7,444 nucleotides of DNA from Vulcanimicrobiota bacterium (GCA_030038335.1 JASHPC010000232.1:1-7444); one strand, 5' to 3'. Counted from the first letter of the stretch, positions 1 to 7,163 are shown. Notes: a model not told the origin generated them from the sequence alone. A program made the numbers and translations.

Positions 1-3000
1 GCGGTTTCATATGCAGTTGTGTGAGCGCGCCGTTAGCAGCGCTGAGCGCGGTCGTGAAGAGCGCTCGCGTGCGTGCTGAGAGATTCGTCGCGTCCGTTGC
101 GTCCGCGTCGATGAGTGCGCTCTGAGCCTGCGTCGGGGGTCCCAAATACGTAGGCAATATATGGCGCAGGTAGGCAATCTGGTCGATGAGCGCTGCCGCA
201 TGCTTGTAGCCCGCGTTCTCGCTTCCGTTGCCGGTCCGCAGTGCGTCGGCAGCAGCATTCAATCGTGCGCGATACACGTTTAGCGCACGGCGAAGCTGGG
301 CGTTCCTCGTCTTCGCAAGGCGCGCTTGAATCTGTGAGTCGAGCGACTCGATGATGGCAACCTGCGTTTCGCACCCTTCTTGCATCTGCGCGAGGCGTTC
401 GAGCGCGTCGTACTGCGCGCGCAGATCTGAGACTGACGCGGTCGACGCAGGATCGAGTTTAACGTCGACCGGAACCTGTTTCGTCCACTTGCCAACGCGT
501 AACCGAACCTGATACGAACCGGGAAGCACTTCCGGGCCTTCGATATAGACGGTATAAAACACGTAGTACGAGCGCGCGTCTTGGATGGCACGCGGGCCAC
601 CGGGCGGATCTGCATGCAAATCCCACACGACGCGATTGATTCCCGGCGCCGTCGTCGCGTCGAGCGTTCGCACGACGTTCCCCGAGCCATCGAGGACTTG
701 CAGCGTTACGTGCGGTGGCTTCGCCTTTTTCTTGCGCGGCGGCAGATAGTAAGAAATGAGTGCGCCGTACGGCTTGTTCTCCGATACGAACTCTCCGCGC
801 CCGGCTTCGTACGTCGCTCGCGGAACGTAACGCCATGCGGGCATCGGCGGATAGAGGGCCGGGTCGCGCGCAGGCGTCTGCGCGAGCCGCTCGAGCGGTG
901 TGATGTCGTCGAGAATGTAGAAGCCGCGTCCGTGCGTTCCGAGGATCAAGTCGTTGAACTGCGGCTGAATCTTCAAGTCGTACACGGGCACCGCCGGAAG
1001 CCCAAGCATGAGACTCTGCCAGTGAGCACCACGATCGAACGAAACGGAGACGCCTTGTTCCGTGCCGGCGAAGAGAAGATTCGTCTGTCGAGGATCTTCA
1101 CGAATGACGTGCACGTAGGTAGGAAGTCCGCGAGCGACGTCGTGCCACGTCTGCCCGTAGTCCGTCGTGTAATAAACGTATGGCGCGCGATCGCCGAAAC
1201 CATGGCGATCGAACGAAACGTACGCGACACCGGGCGTGGCCGCCGAGGCGTCGATCGAGGAAACGAGCGCCATCGCGGGCCGGTTCGGTACGTTCACGAC
1301 GACGTTCGTCCAACTTCCACCACCGTCGCGCGTGATCCAAAGGTTGCCGTTGTCGGTGCCGACCCAAATCGTTGACGCGTCCTTCGCGTCTTGCGCGATC
1401 GAATAGATCGTGCAATAGGTTTCGGCGTTCGTGTCGTCGCGTGAAATCGGACCTCCGCTCGGGCGCAGCCAGCGCGGATCGCACGGCTGCGTCAGGTCCG
1501 GACTGATCGTGCTCCACGTCGTGCCTCCGTCAGTCGTCTTGAAGAGCACGTTTCCCCCGAAGAAGAGCACGTTGGGATCGCGCGGCGAGATGAGCAACGG
1601 GGCGCTCCAGTTGAAGCGGTATTCGTAGGAGGCGGCTCCAGTTCCGAACGTGATGAGCGGTTGCGGCGAGATGTACCGTGACTCACCGGTGCGCAAGTTG
1701 CGCCTGACGAGATCTCCGAAATGCGTGTCTTCGTAGATGATGTCAGGATTGCGTGGATCTGCCATCGCATATTGGCCGTCGCCCCAGTCCGAGATCTTGC
1801 GCCAGGCACCGTCACCGACGCCTTCGTCCTCACCGTCGTTCCACAGCGTGTTCGGTCCCCACCACACTTCGTGATCTTGCATGCCGCCCATGATGTGATA
1901 CGGGATCGCGAAGTCGTAGCCGACGCGATAGACTTGCGCGAAAGGCACGACGTTGACGTGATCCCACGTGTCGCCGCCGTTGAGCGTCATGTCGAATCCC
2001 ATGTCGCTTCCGGCGAGCATGCGTTGCGGATCCGTGGGATCGATCCAGAGATCGTGATTGTCGCCGCCACCGCCAAACGGCGAGAACGTCTTGCCGCCGT
2101 CGCTCGAGACTTCGTTGCCGCCCGTGATGTCGTAGATGCGATTTGGATTGCGCGGATCGACGCGAATCTGCGAAAAGTAGAACGGCCGGAAGTCCAGTTC
2201 TTCGTCGCCGTTCACGGACGTCCAGTGCGCGCCCGCGTCGTTCGATCGATAGAGAAGGCCCTTTTTCGTCGGGATGAGCGCGTAGACGACGTTTGGATGG
2301 TCGTAGCAGAGCGCGACGCCGACGCGGTTGATGATGCCTCCCGGCAATCCATTGCGCAGCGACGCATCGGTCAAACGCGTCCACGTCGCTCCGTTGTCGG
2401 TCGACTTCCATAAGCCGCTTCCCGTGCCGCCCCCGCGGAAGTGCCAGGGCTGGCGCAAGAAGTCAAACGTCCCCGCGTAAACGACGCGAGGGTCCTGTGG
2501 ATCGAAGACGACGTCACTACCACCGGTCGTCGCATTGACGTATAGCGTGCGCTGCCATGTCTTTCCGCCATCCGTCGTTCGAAAGATCCCCCGCGTGCCG
2601 CCGGCGGTCCATTCGTCTCCGAGCACTGCCGCGATGGCGACGTTTGCGTTTGTCGGGTCGACGGCAAGTTTCGCGATCTGTTCGCCGTCACGCAGTCCCG
2701 AGTAGTGCCACGTCTTGCCGGCGTTCGTAGAGACGAAAATGCCGTCACCCGGCGATGCAGTGTTGCGCGGAAATCCCTCTCCGGTTCCGACGTAGAGGAC
2801 CTTCGGATTCGACGGCGCGACGGCGAATGCGCCGATCGCCGTCGACGTCCCCGCCGAGAAGATCGACGCGAAGGTGAGCCCGCCGTCGGTCGACTTATAC
2901 AGCCCGCCCGACGAATGCCCGAGGTAGATCGTGCGAACGTCGCCCGGAATGCCTGCTACGACGTCGAGTCGCCCTCCCATGACGGCGGGTCCCACCCAGC

Positions 3001-3136
3001 GCCACTGCAGAGCGCCAAAGTCACGCGCCGCCGGAATGCGAACTGGCGGTTGGCTTTGCCGCTCTCCATGCGCACATGATGCAAGCAAGCATGCGAAGAG
3101 CGCTGCTGCGGCACAGCGCCGGAACGACACGTGCAT
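1..3136 (-). CDS. BNR/VPS10-like beta-propeller repeat lipoprotein (COG4447 type), C-terminus cut by window edge
   Basis: One frame stays open from the ATG at 3136 to base 2: 1,045 codons without a stop. Residues 1-21 form a lipoprotein signal (R6 R7, hydrophobic core, lipobox LASC with C21 as lipidated Cys), so the protein should be exported and membrane-anchored. Eleven Asp-box motifs of S/T-x-D/N-x-G-x-x-W/F type start near residues 82, 136, 187, 245, 298, 344, 384, 534, 602, 657 and 699, indicating one or two beta-propellers over about 40-745. Family-like blocks include DNHDLWIDP (359-367), a GGMQDHE block near 417, SPDLT (545-549) and GTHGRGFYILDD (733-744). Residues 785-895 look like an Ig/FlgD-like beta-sandwich, and 900-965 is helical and possibly coiled coil. 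Such proteins are often labelled glycosyl hydrolase or photosystem II assembly factor-like; no enzymatic activity can be claimed. Family members of about this length suggest little is missing. No clear ribosome binding site precedes the start; GTG at 3130 is an alternative. Confidence 0.92.
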   Translation of the reverse strand, partial: MHVSFRRCAAAALFACLLASCAHGERQSQPPVRIPAARDFGALQWRWVGPAVMGGRLDVVAGIPGDVRTIYLGHSSGGLYKSTDGGLTFASIFSAGTSTAIGAFAVAPSNPKVLYVGTGEGFPRNTASPGDGIFVSTNAGKTWHYSGLRDGEQIAKLAVDPTNANVAIAAVLGDEWTAGGTRGIFRTTDGGKTWQRTLYVNATTGGSDVVFDPQDPRVVYAGTFDFLRQPWHFRGGGTGSGLWKSTDNGATWTRLTDASLRNGLPGGIINRVGVALCYDHPNVVYALIPTKKGLLYRSNDAGAHWTSVNGDEELDFRPFYFSQIRVDPRNPNRIYDITGGNEVSSDGGKTFSPFGGGGDNHDLWIDPTDPQRMLAGSDMGFDMTLNGGDTWDHVNVVPFAQVYRVGYDFAIPYHIMGGMQDHEVWWGPNTLWNDGEDEGVGDGAWRKISDWGDGQYAMADPRNPDIIYEDTHFGDLVRRNLRTGESRYISPQPLITFGTGAASYEYRFNWSAPLLISPRDPNVLFFGGNVLFKTTDGGTTWSTISPDLTQPCDPRWLRPSGGPISRDDTNAETYCTIYSIAQDAKDASTIWVGTDNGNLWITRDGGGSWTNVVVNVPNRPAMALVSSIDASAATPGVAYVSFDRHGFGDRAPYVYYTTDYGQTWHDVARGLPTYVHVIREDPRQTNLLFAGTEQGVSVSFDRGAHWQSLMLGLPAVPVYDLKIQPQFNDLILGTHGRGFYILDDITPLERLAQTPARDPALYPPMPAWRYVPRATYEAGRGEFVSENKPYGALISYYLPPRKKKAKPPHVTLQVLDGSGNVVRTLDATTAPGINRVVWDLHADPPGGPRAIQDARSYYVFYTVYIEGPEVLPGSYQVRLRVGKWTKQVPVDVKLDPASTASVSDLRAQYDALERLAQMQEGCETQVAIIESLDSQIQARLAKTRNAQLRRALNVYRARLNAAADALRTGNGSENAGYKHAAALIDQIAYLRHILPTYLGPPTQAQSALIDADATDATNLSARTRALFTTALSAANGALTQLHMKP

Positions 3137-3191
3137 AACGCAGGGACGTTCGCGGGCGGAGGTTCCCTCACCGCCGTGCAACGCTCCTGGC
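3137..3191. promoter_or_regulatory. Divergent intergenic region between the BNR lipoprotein and the NTF2-like/DoxX unit
   Basis: These 55 bp separate two divergent starts and must hold, or closely flank, the promoters of both. I see no good -35/-10 pair; the stretch is very GC-rich. An imperfect inverted repeat lies at 3156-3174 (GCGGAGG, spacer TTC, then CCTCACCGC with two unpaired bases), which could be an operator or a chance GC-rich stem. Part of the promoters may lie inside the coding ends. Confidence 0.35.
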
Positions 3192-3713
3192 ATGGATTTG
3201 AGGCACATGGCAGCGGTCACCGCAGTGTTTGCATGTGCGGGCTTCTGCCGCGTGTCGGCAGCGCCGGCGACGAACGCGACCGCGTTACTGCAGAAAGCAT
3301 ACGACGCGCAGTGCGCAGATATCGTTGCTGAGAGCTGGAGCCAGCTCACGAATACCTTCAGTCCCGACTTCTCACTGCACAGCGACGGCGCGACGTATAC
3401 GCGCGACGACGTCGTGAACTCGCTGAAACAGGCCGCGGGAAAGCTTCGTTTCGGAACGTGCACGACGACAGTCGATTCCGTAACCGAGAGCAGCGGCGTC
3501 TATATCACGGTCATGCGCCAAATGCTCGACGGATCGCAGGCTTCGCACACATTCCAGATTGCAACGGGTAAACGCGACATGTGGGTGCTCGTCGACGGTG
3601 CGTTACTCGAGCAGTCGTCAACGTCGCTTTGGCAAACGCAGTCGCTCGACGGACGCGTGGTCGAGCAGTCGGGCGTCGTTCCCACACCCGCTCCGACGAC
3701 GTCGCCGCAATGA
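3192..3713 (+). CDS. Small exported NTF2/SnoaL-like protein
   Basis: The product is 173 residues. It starts with an export signal: R4 and H5, a hydrophobic stretch at about 7-18, and a VSA-A cleavage-type site near 23-24. The mature part resembles the NTF2-like fold: an N-terminal helix (LLQKAYDAQ, from 32), a segment on loss or damage-type positions (FSPDFSLHSDG, 56-66), a YTRDDVVNSL helix (69-78), then strands with TFQIATGKRDMWVLVDG (120-136). C41 and C90 could form a disulfide after export. The tail from about 161 is Pro/Thr-rich and probably disordered. I chose ATG 3192 because it keeps the basic n-region; ATG 3207 has a GAGG just upstream and is a real alternative. The frame stays open back to 2931, but that part lies antisense to the BNR gene. 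The stop overlaps the doxX start (ATGA), so the two are probably co-translated. Fold assignment is by pattern only, and function is unknown. Confidence 0.75.
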   Translation: MDLRHMAAVTAVFACAGFCRVSAAPATNATALLQKAYDAQCADIVAESWSQLTNTFSPDFSLHSDGATYTRDDVVNSLKQAAGKLRFGTCTTTVDSVTESSGVYITVMRQMLDGSQASHTFQIATGKRDMWVLVDGALLEQSSTSLWQTQSLDGRVVEQSGVVPTPAPTTSPQ

Positions 3714-4126
3714 ACGCACGCTCGAGCTTCGCGCTGCTCGTCATTCGCGCGATCGTTGGTCTAGGTTTCATCTTTCACGGCATGATGAAGGTTCCGCACC
3801 CGACCGGATGGCTCGGTCCGCATGCCTTTGCGCCACCCTGGCTTCAAGGCGTCGTGACGTGTCTCGAGGTACTCGGTGGCGCCGCCGTCATTCTCGGATT
3901 TCTCACACAGTTCGTCGCGATCTTGCTCGCAATCGACGTGTTCACCGCGATTGTAAAGGTGCACATTCCCATGGGCGGCCACTTCGTCGGCGGTCCGATG
4001 TCCTTCGAAGTTCCGCTCGTCTATTGCATCGTCATGATCGGACTCGTTGTCGCTGGTCCTGGCCGGTTTTCGTGCGATGCGCTCATCTTCAAACGATCGA
4101 GTGCAGGTCAGCGAAGTATCAACTGA
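3710..4126 (+). CDS. DoxX family integral membrane protein
   Basis: The product is 138 residues with four hydrophobic segments at about 8-27, 48-66, 67-86 and 100-117, the usual DoxX topology and length. Family features include the first-helix pattern R13, G17, F19, H23-G24 and K27 (HGMMK), E53 at the start of helix 2 (LEVLGGAAVILG), and the C-terminal GPGRFSCD block (117-123 onward). DoxX-like proteins are small inner-membrane proteins, variously tied to thiosulfate:quinone oxidoreductase subunits or to redox and stress functions in other bacteria; the exact role here cannot be read from sequence. The start ATG at 3710 overlaps the TGA of the upstream gene by four bases with no separate ribosome binding site, which favours translational coupling. 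Its last 19 bp overlap the end of the convergent protease gene. Confidence 0.9.
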   Translation: MNARSSFALLVIRAIVGLGFIFHGMMKVPHPTGWLGPHAFAPPWLQGVVTCLEVLGGAAVILGFLTQFVAILLAIDVFTAIVKVHIPMGGHFVGGPMSFEVPLVYCIVMIGLVVAGPGRFSCDALIFKRSSAGQRSIN

Positions 4127-5904
4127 ACGACGCGCCGTTTTCCGTCGTGAACGATCGTCAGCCGGATGTTCGTTCCGGGCTTCCCTGTCACGAGAGCATA
4201 TAAATCGCCGAATGAGAGCTGCGTGGCCGGTTTTCCATCGACGGCGACGATCGAGTCCCCGGGTACCATCCCTACGTCCGCCGCGACAGAACCCGGAACG
4301 ACTTGCGCCACGATGAAGGAGTTTGGAACGACCTTCTCTGCAATGAAGCCGGCCCTCACTCTTCGGGGCTCGTGAGCGAATGGGCTTTCGTCGAGATAGA
4401 GAAGGCCTTGCGCGTAATCGAAGGTTGGCACGAAGCGTGCGAGGATCTCGTATCCGACGTTTCCGGCCTCCGTCCAAGATGAGAACGAGCCGCTCTGCAT
4501 CCGCGTGAGCGCCGCCGGCACCCTTCGAAACGTTCTCCCGGCGATCTCGAACCTTCGGAGGGTCACGAGCGTCGCCGCGTTGCTTCCTCCAGTGCCGTGA
4601 CCTTGCACCGCGATGCCTTTAGAGTAGACGTGCAAAAGGCCGGTGTTTCGCAAAAATGTTCCAAAGAGGATAACGACGCCCGCATTTCCCGTATCGATTC
4701 CGAAGAGACCCCGGTGCCCGTCTGCAACGGCGTATCCCATTGGCATGTCTTCTTGGAACGTAATAGGAAGTGCTACACCACCACTCGCATGGGTATAATG
4801 CGCAAGCGGCGTCAGTGTGAGGCGTTCTCGCCCGTAGTCGATGCGTGCTGCAAAGCGCTCGAAGATTTCGAGTCCCAAGATTCCTGCAAGCGGCTGGCGC
4901 TGGCCACGCTCGTAGAACTCGTAAGGGTAGTTGATGATGAGAAAGCGTTGATCTCGCAGCTCCGCGCGACCAATTCGTACGCTGAAAACCGGTGCATATT
5001 GCAACGCAACCGTTCCTGCGCCGCTTCCACCGCTCGTACCGGCGCCGCTTCCCCGTATGCCGAGAAGTTTCGCTGCGCCGGTCGTGAGGATGGCGTGACC
5101 GCCCGTATCCAGTATGAACGGCATCGATCTATGGCCGTTGATAGACGCCCATACGAGCAACTGACGTCCATCGATTCGTAGAGGAACGGTCGTTGACGTA
5201 GCGCCTCCGAGCATGATGGCGGGGTGGAGTTGGCGCGGCCGCGAGAAATCCGTTGCATCTGCGCGCTTACGAAAAACGTATCGACGAACGTTTGCGACGT
5301 AGTCGTCATCCGGCTCTGAGACGGAGCCCGAAGCAATCGTGAACGGCAATACGACGTCGTCGAGCTCGCGGTAATCGGAGAATCGCGTAACGGCGACGCT
5401 CGACGGAAGACGCTCGGTGACGGAGTCGAGGAGATGCGTCTTTGGATCGACGGCAAGCACGGCCGGTATCCCGTGCACGGGCTGCACGAATAGTCGCTCG
5501 ACGACACGCCCATCATCTACCTCGTTTGCCAAGCACGTAACCCTGGCTCGACTTGAGGACGACAAGTATTCTTGGCGCGTTAGGTATGCATTTGTGACCG
5601 CGCGTTCCCTGGCAAAGGTCGCGTCGAGCGGGTGCACGCCGCCTGAAATGTCTTGACTCCAAACCGTCCGACCATCGTATACCTGGGCGCTCGATCCCAT
5701 GACGCTGATCGTGAATCGTTGCGCGTAGCGCCCTGTACGAACGTCGCTTGCGAATATGGCCGTACCGGAAAGACCGGACATACGAGCCGTGGCGACCGCT
5801 TTCACCTCACCGATGCGACGCCAAGCGGATCCGCCGATAGCGGACTTCATCTGTGCAAGAAGCAACGGCGCGCGGCAAGGCGCCGTTGGCGGTGAAGGAA
5901 TCAT
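4108..5904 (-). CDS. Two-lobed retropepsin-like aspartyl protease with C-terminal PDZ domain
   Basis: From ATG 5904 the product is 598 residues. Residues about 12-224 form a beta-rich LolA/lipoprotein-sorting-like region (AQMKSAIGG start; VDPKTHLLDS and FSDYRELDDVVLPF later). Two aspartyl protease halves follow: ILDTGGHAILTT with catalytic-type D266-T-G, its partner block GILGLEIFERFAARIDYG (about 341-358), then GIDTGNAG with D404-T-G and its partner GYEILARFVPTFDY (about 483-496). A PDZ domain covers about 519-598 (GSVAADVGMVPGDSIVAVDGKP). Two intact DTG motifs in one chain suggest a self-contained active site, so it is probably an active protease. Oddly, no signal peptide is visible although relatives are usually exported. 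The frame stays open to ATG 6042, but that extension overlaps araC and reads as basic, non-hydrophobic sequence. ATG 5850 is another candidate; none has a good ribosome binding site. The gene lies 44 bp downstream of araC on the same strand, so they probably share a transcript. Confidence 0.87.
   Translation of the reverse strand: MIPSPPTAPCRAPLLLAQMKSAIGGSAWRRIGEVKAVATARMSGLSGTAIFASDVRTGRYAQRFTISVMGSSAQVYDGRTVWSQDISGGVHPLDATFARERAVTNAYLTRQEYLSSSSRARVTCLANEVDDGRVVERLFVQPVHGIPAVLAVDPKTHLLDSVTERLPSSVAVTRFSDYRELDDVVLPFTIASGSVSEPDDDYVANVRRYVFRKRADATDFSRPRQLHPAIMLGGATSTTVPLRIDGRQLLVWASINGHRSMPFILDTGGHAILTTGAAKLLGIRGSGAGTSGGSGAGTVALQYAPVFSVRIGRAELRDQRFLIINYPYEFYERGQRQPLAGILGLEIFERFAARIDYGRERLTLTPLAHYTHASGGVALPITFQEDMPMGYAVADGHRGLFGIDTGNAGVVILFGTFLRNTGLLHVYSKGIAVQGHGTGGSNAATLVTLRRFEIAGRTFRRVPAALTRMQSGSFSSWTEAGNVGYEILARFVPTFDYAQGLLYLDESPFAHEPRRVRAGFIAEKVVPNSFIVAQVVPGSVAADVGMVPGDSIVAVDGKPATQLSFGDLYALVTGKPGTNIRLTIVHDGKRRVVQLILR
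5018..5052. repeat. Short direct repeat encoding a Gly/Ser-rich linker
   Basis: An 11-bp sequence, GCGCCGCTTCC, occurs at 5018-5028 and again at 5042-5052, offset by 24 bp, exactly eight codons. On the minus strand this encodes two copies of GSGAG inside GSGAGTSGGSGAGT in the protease's first lobe (about residues 284-297). It looks like an in-frame duplication that expanded a flexible loop after the first DTG motif. Confidence 0.6.
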
Positions 5905-5948
5905 GGCTCTAAGCCTAAGGCGGAACTTCGTCGACGTCTTGTAAAACT
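5905..5948 (-). promoter_or_regulatory. araC-protease intergenic gap with short palindromes
   Basis: This 44-bp gap between the araC stop and the protease start holds an 8-bp palindrome, CGTCGACG, at 5929-5936. Directly before the ATG, read on the minus strand, is a small inverted repeat (GGCT-TAG-AGCC) preceded by a doubled CTTAG. No strong Shine-Dalgarno sequence or terminator is visible, which fits read-through from araC into the protease gene. A role for the palindromes is only a possibility. Confidence 0.3.
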
Positions 5949-6680
5949 TTAGCGTCCGAAGCTGCGGCGGTAGCTCCTGGGCGACATCTCGAGTAACGTG
6001 GTGAAAGCGTGATTGAAATGACTCTGATCGGAGAAACCGCATCGCAGCGCAATCTGTGCTAAGGATGACTCCGTCCCGAGGAGCATCTTCGAGGCGAGGT
6101 TGATTCTACGCCCTCGACGGTATTTGCTCGGCGTCATTCCCATGTATCGCCGGAAATCGCGGCTGAAGTGCGTCGGATGCACGTCGACGCTGCGGGCCGC
6201 GTTGAGAAGCGGCTCGGTTCCCGCCCAGTCAAACGCCAGCAATGCACGGTCGAGCCACTGGGGACGCGGTCGCGCGTTCGGAGTGTGGGCCACGACGCGA
6301 CGTAACGCGTCTGCAACCGCGTCGCACCTTCGATGGTCGCCAGCCTCATGGTGTTGCGCCAGTCGCCTCGTGAGCGACGTGAACTCCGCGTCGAGCGTCA
6401 ACGCTCCGGGTGACGCCCACTCGGGAGCGCGATCGAGCTCGACATTGAGACAATGCGTTCCCAACGTAAAGTGGTCTGCGTGCTCCTCACATGGTCGGTG
6501 GAGTACGACTGAACCTGCGATGAATCTCCTAGGCACCTCGTCGAGTACTTCGACGTACGAGCCTTCGATGACGATGGTAACGAAAGCCGCAGCATGGCGA
6601 TGGTACGACAAGTCGCTCCGTGAAGCGTGCCGTGTTTCGAAGAGCGCGCAGACGGGGACGGGGCGAAGCCGGATTTTCAT
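5949..6680 (-). CDS. AraC family transcriptional regulator
   Basis: The product is 243 residues. The N-terminal part (about 10-85) is cupin-like: H27 and H29, IVIEG (36-40), then GSVVLHRP (56-63) with H67 and H70, as in ligand-sensing domains of the family. The C-terminal part holds the paired helix-turn-helix: the first at about 156-190 (VDVHPTHFSRDFRRYMG and TPSKYRR), the second at about 206-240 (SLAQIALRCGFSDQSHF then MSPRSYRR), the diagnostic AraC signature. It should be a cytoplasmic DNA-binding activator or repressor; the ligand is unknown. Start ATG 6680 gives a complete cupin domain, with only a weak GAAG upstream. It is divergent from the membrane-protein gene at 6756 across 75 bp and is followed by the protease gene, so both are plausible targets along with its own promoter. 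Confidence 0.94.
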   Translation of the reverse strand: MKIRLRPVPVCALFETRHASRSDLSYHRHAAAFVTIVIEGSYVEVLDEVPRRFIAGSVVLHRPCEEHADHFTLGTHCLNVELDRAPEWASPGALTLDAEFTSLTRRLAQHHEAGDHRRCDAVADALRRVVAHTPNARPRPQWLDRALLAFDWAGTEPLLNAARSVDVHPTHFSRDFRRYMGMTPSKYRRGRRINLASKMLLGTESSLAQIALRCGFSDQSHFNHAFTTLLEMSPRSYRRSFGR

Positions 6681-6697
6681 GGGCGCTTCATTTTCAT
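6677..6697 (-). other. Possible leader mini-ORF (MKMKRP) overlapping the araC start
   Basis: A seven-codon frame, ATG to TGA, runs from 6697 to 6677 on the minus strand. Its TGA shares bases with the araC ATG (an ATGA overlap), the same junction seen at two other gene pairs in this window. It has no strong ribosome binding site and could easily be chance in this short region, where ATGAAAAT occurs twice. Confidence 0.15.
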
Positions 6698-6755
6698 AGG
6701 TACTTCAAAGGAAACTCCGCTATCCTGAGAGCCGCTCGCCAAGGAGTCGAGGATC
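6681..6755. promoter_or_regulatory. Divergent regulatory region between araC and the membrane-protein gene
   Basis: This 75-bp gap is the natural place for promoters of both flanking units and for AraC-type binding. ATGAAAAT on the minus strand appears at 6697-6690 and again at 6680-6673 (the second copy inside the araC start), 17 bp apart. An interrupted palindrome GAGC-C-GCTC sits at 6729-6737. TATCCT at 6721-6726 resembles a -10 box for the plus strand, but I see no well-spaced -35. These are candidate sites only. Confidence 0.4.
6741..6746 (+). promoter_or_regulatory. Shine-Dalgarno site for the gene at 6756
   Basis: AAGGAG lies nine bases before ATG 6756, the clearest ribosome binding site in the window, and it fixes that start. 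Its GGAGT (6743-6747) is complementary to ACTCC at 6714-6718, so a local hairpin could partly cover it. Confidence 0.7.
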
Positions 6756-7163
6756 ATGCGGCATAGTGTCGTCGGTCAAATCTACGGATACCTCATCTGC
6801 CTCGTCGCGGTTCTGCTCTTCATACACAGCATTGCCGGTATCGTTAACGGCGCCTTCGGAGCGTCGGGTCCCGCCCCATTCGCCCGATTCGGCCACGGTA
6901 ACAGCCTCCACGCCCGCGGTGCGTTCGGGTGGCAGGGGGGCATGATGCAGCGGCGGTGGGTACTTCGGCAAGGGGCGCTTCTCACGCCGCAACCGGGCAT
7001 GCTGCCCGGTACTCCGCCCACTGGTGCGCGTGTCGCCGTCCTGATTCACCACGGTTCTAACATACGCGGAATTGTTCTCAACGTCGTCCTGCTGCTGGTC
7101 GCCTTGCTTCTGTTCGCGACCCATTGGCGCTGGCTCGAGCGAGGACAACCTTCCACAGCATGA
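6756..7163 (+). CDS. Hypothetical two-helix membrane protein
   Basis: The product is 135 residues. It has two clear hydrophobic helices, about 8-33 (GYLICLVAVLLFIHSIAGIV) and about 104-122 (GIVLNVVLLLVALLLFATH), separated by a loop of about 70 residues rich in Gly, Arg, Pro and His (GAFGWQGGMMQRRWVLRQG near 55-73). The first helix resembles the N-terminal YGYLVCLIAV-type segment of uncharacterised membrane proteins, but I do not recognise a named family and assign no function. A strong AAGGAG at 6741-6746 supports the start. The TGA overlaps the next gene's ATG (ATGA), so the two are probably translated together. It is divergent from araC and could be under its control. Confidence 0.82.
   Translation: MRHSVVGQIYGYLICLVAVLLFIHSIAGIVNGAFGASGPAPFARFGHGNSLHARGAFGWQGGMMQRRWVLRQGALLTPQPGMLPGTPPTGARVAVLIHHGSNIRGIVLNVVLLLVALLLFATHWRWLERGQPSTA

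Noticed and set aside
581..2413. Long plus-strand open frames at 581-1375 and 1721-2413 opposite the BNR gene
   Set aside because: Their translations are Arg/Val/Asp-rich without domain patterns, and the minus strand here carries a continuous, motif-rich protein. They are antisense shadows of GC-rich codon use.
1..2748. Short minus-strand frames that could suggest a broken, frameshifted gene
   Set aside because: Codon-by-codon reading from ATG 3136 stays open to the window edge with Asp-boxes throughout, so the short frames lie in other phases and the gene is not broken.
2931..3191. N-terminal extension of the NTF2-like gene
   Set aside because: The added part overlaps the start of the divergent BNR gene, would bury the signal peptide, and shows no family pattern.
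4127..4148. Possible terminator after doxX (ACGACG/CGTCGT stem)
   Set aside because: The stem is six base pairs with a ten-base loop, the T-run lies in the loop rather than after the stem, and it sits inside the protease coding region.
3761..4477. Minus-strand frame spanning doxX and the protease end
   Set aside because: It conflicts with both supported genes and its translation is a low-complexity Arg-rich shadow.
4597..5181. Plus-strand frame of 194 codons opposite the protease gene
   Set aside because: It lies wholly antisense to well-supported protease coding sequence and has no recognisable domain or ribosome binding site.
5905..6042. Protease start at 6042
   Set aside because: The extension overlaps the end of araC, is basic with no hydrophobic leader, and adds no recognisable domain. 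I kept ATG 5904, with some uncertainty.
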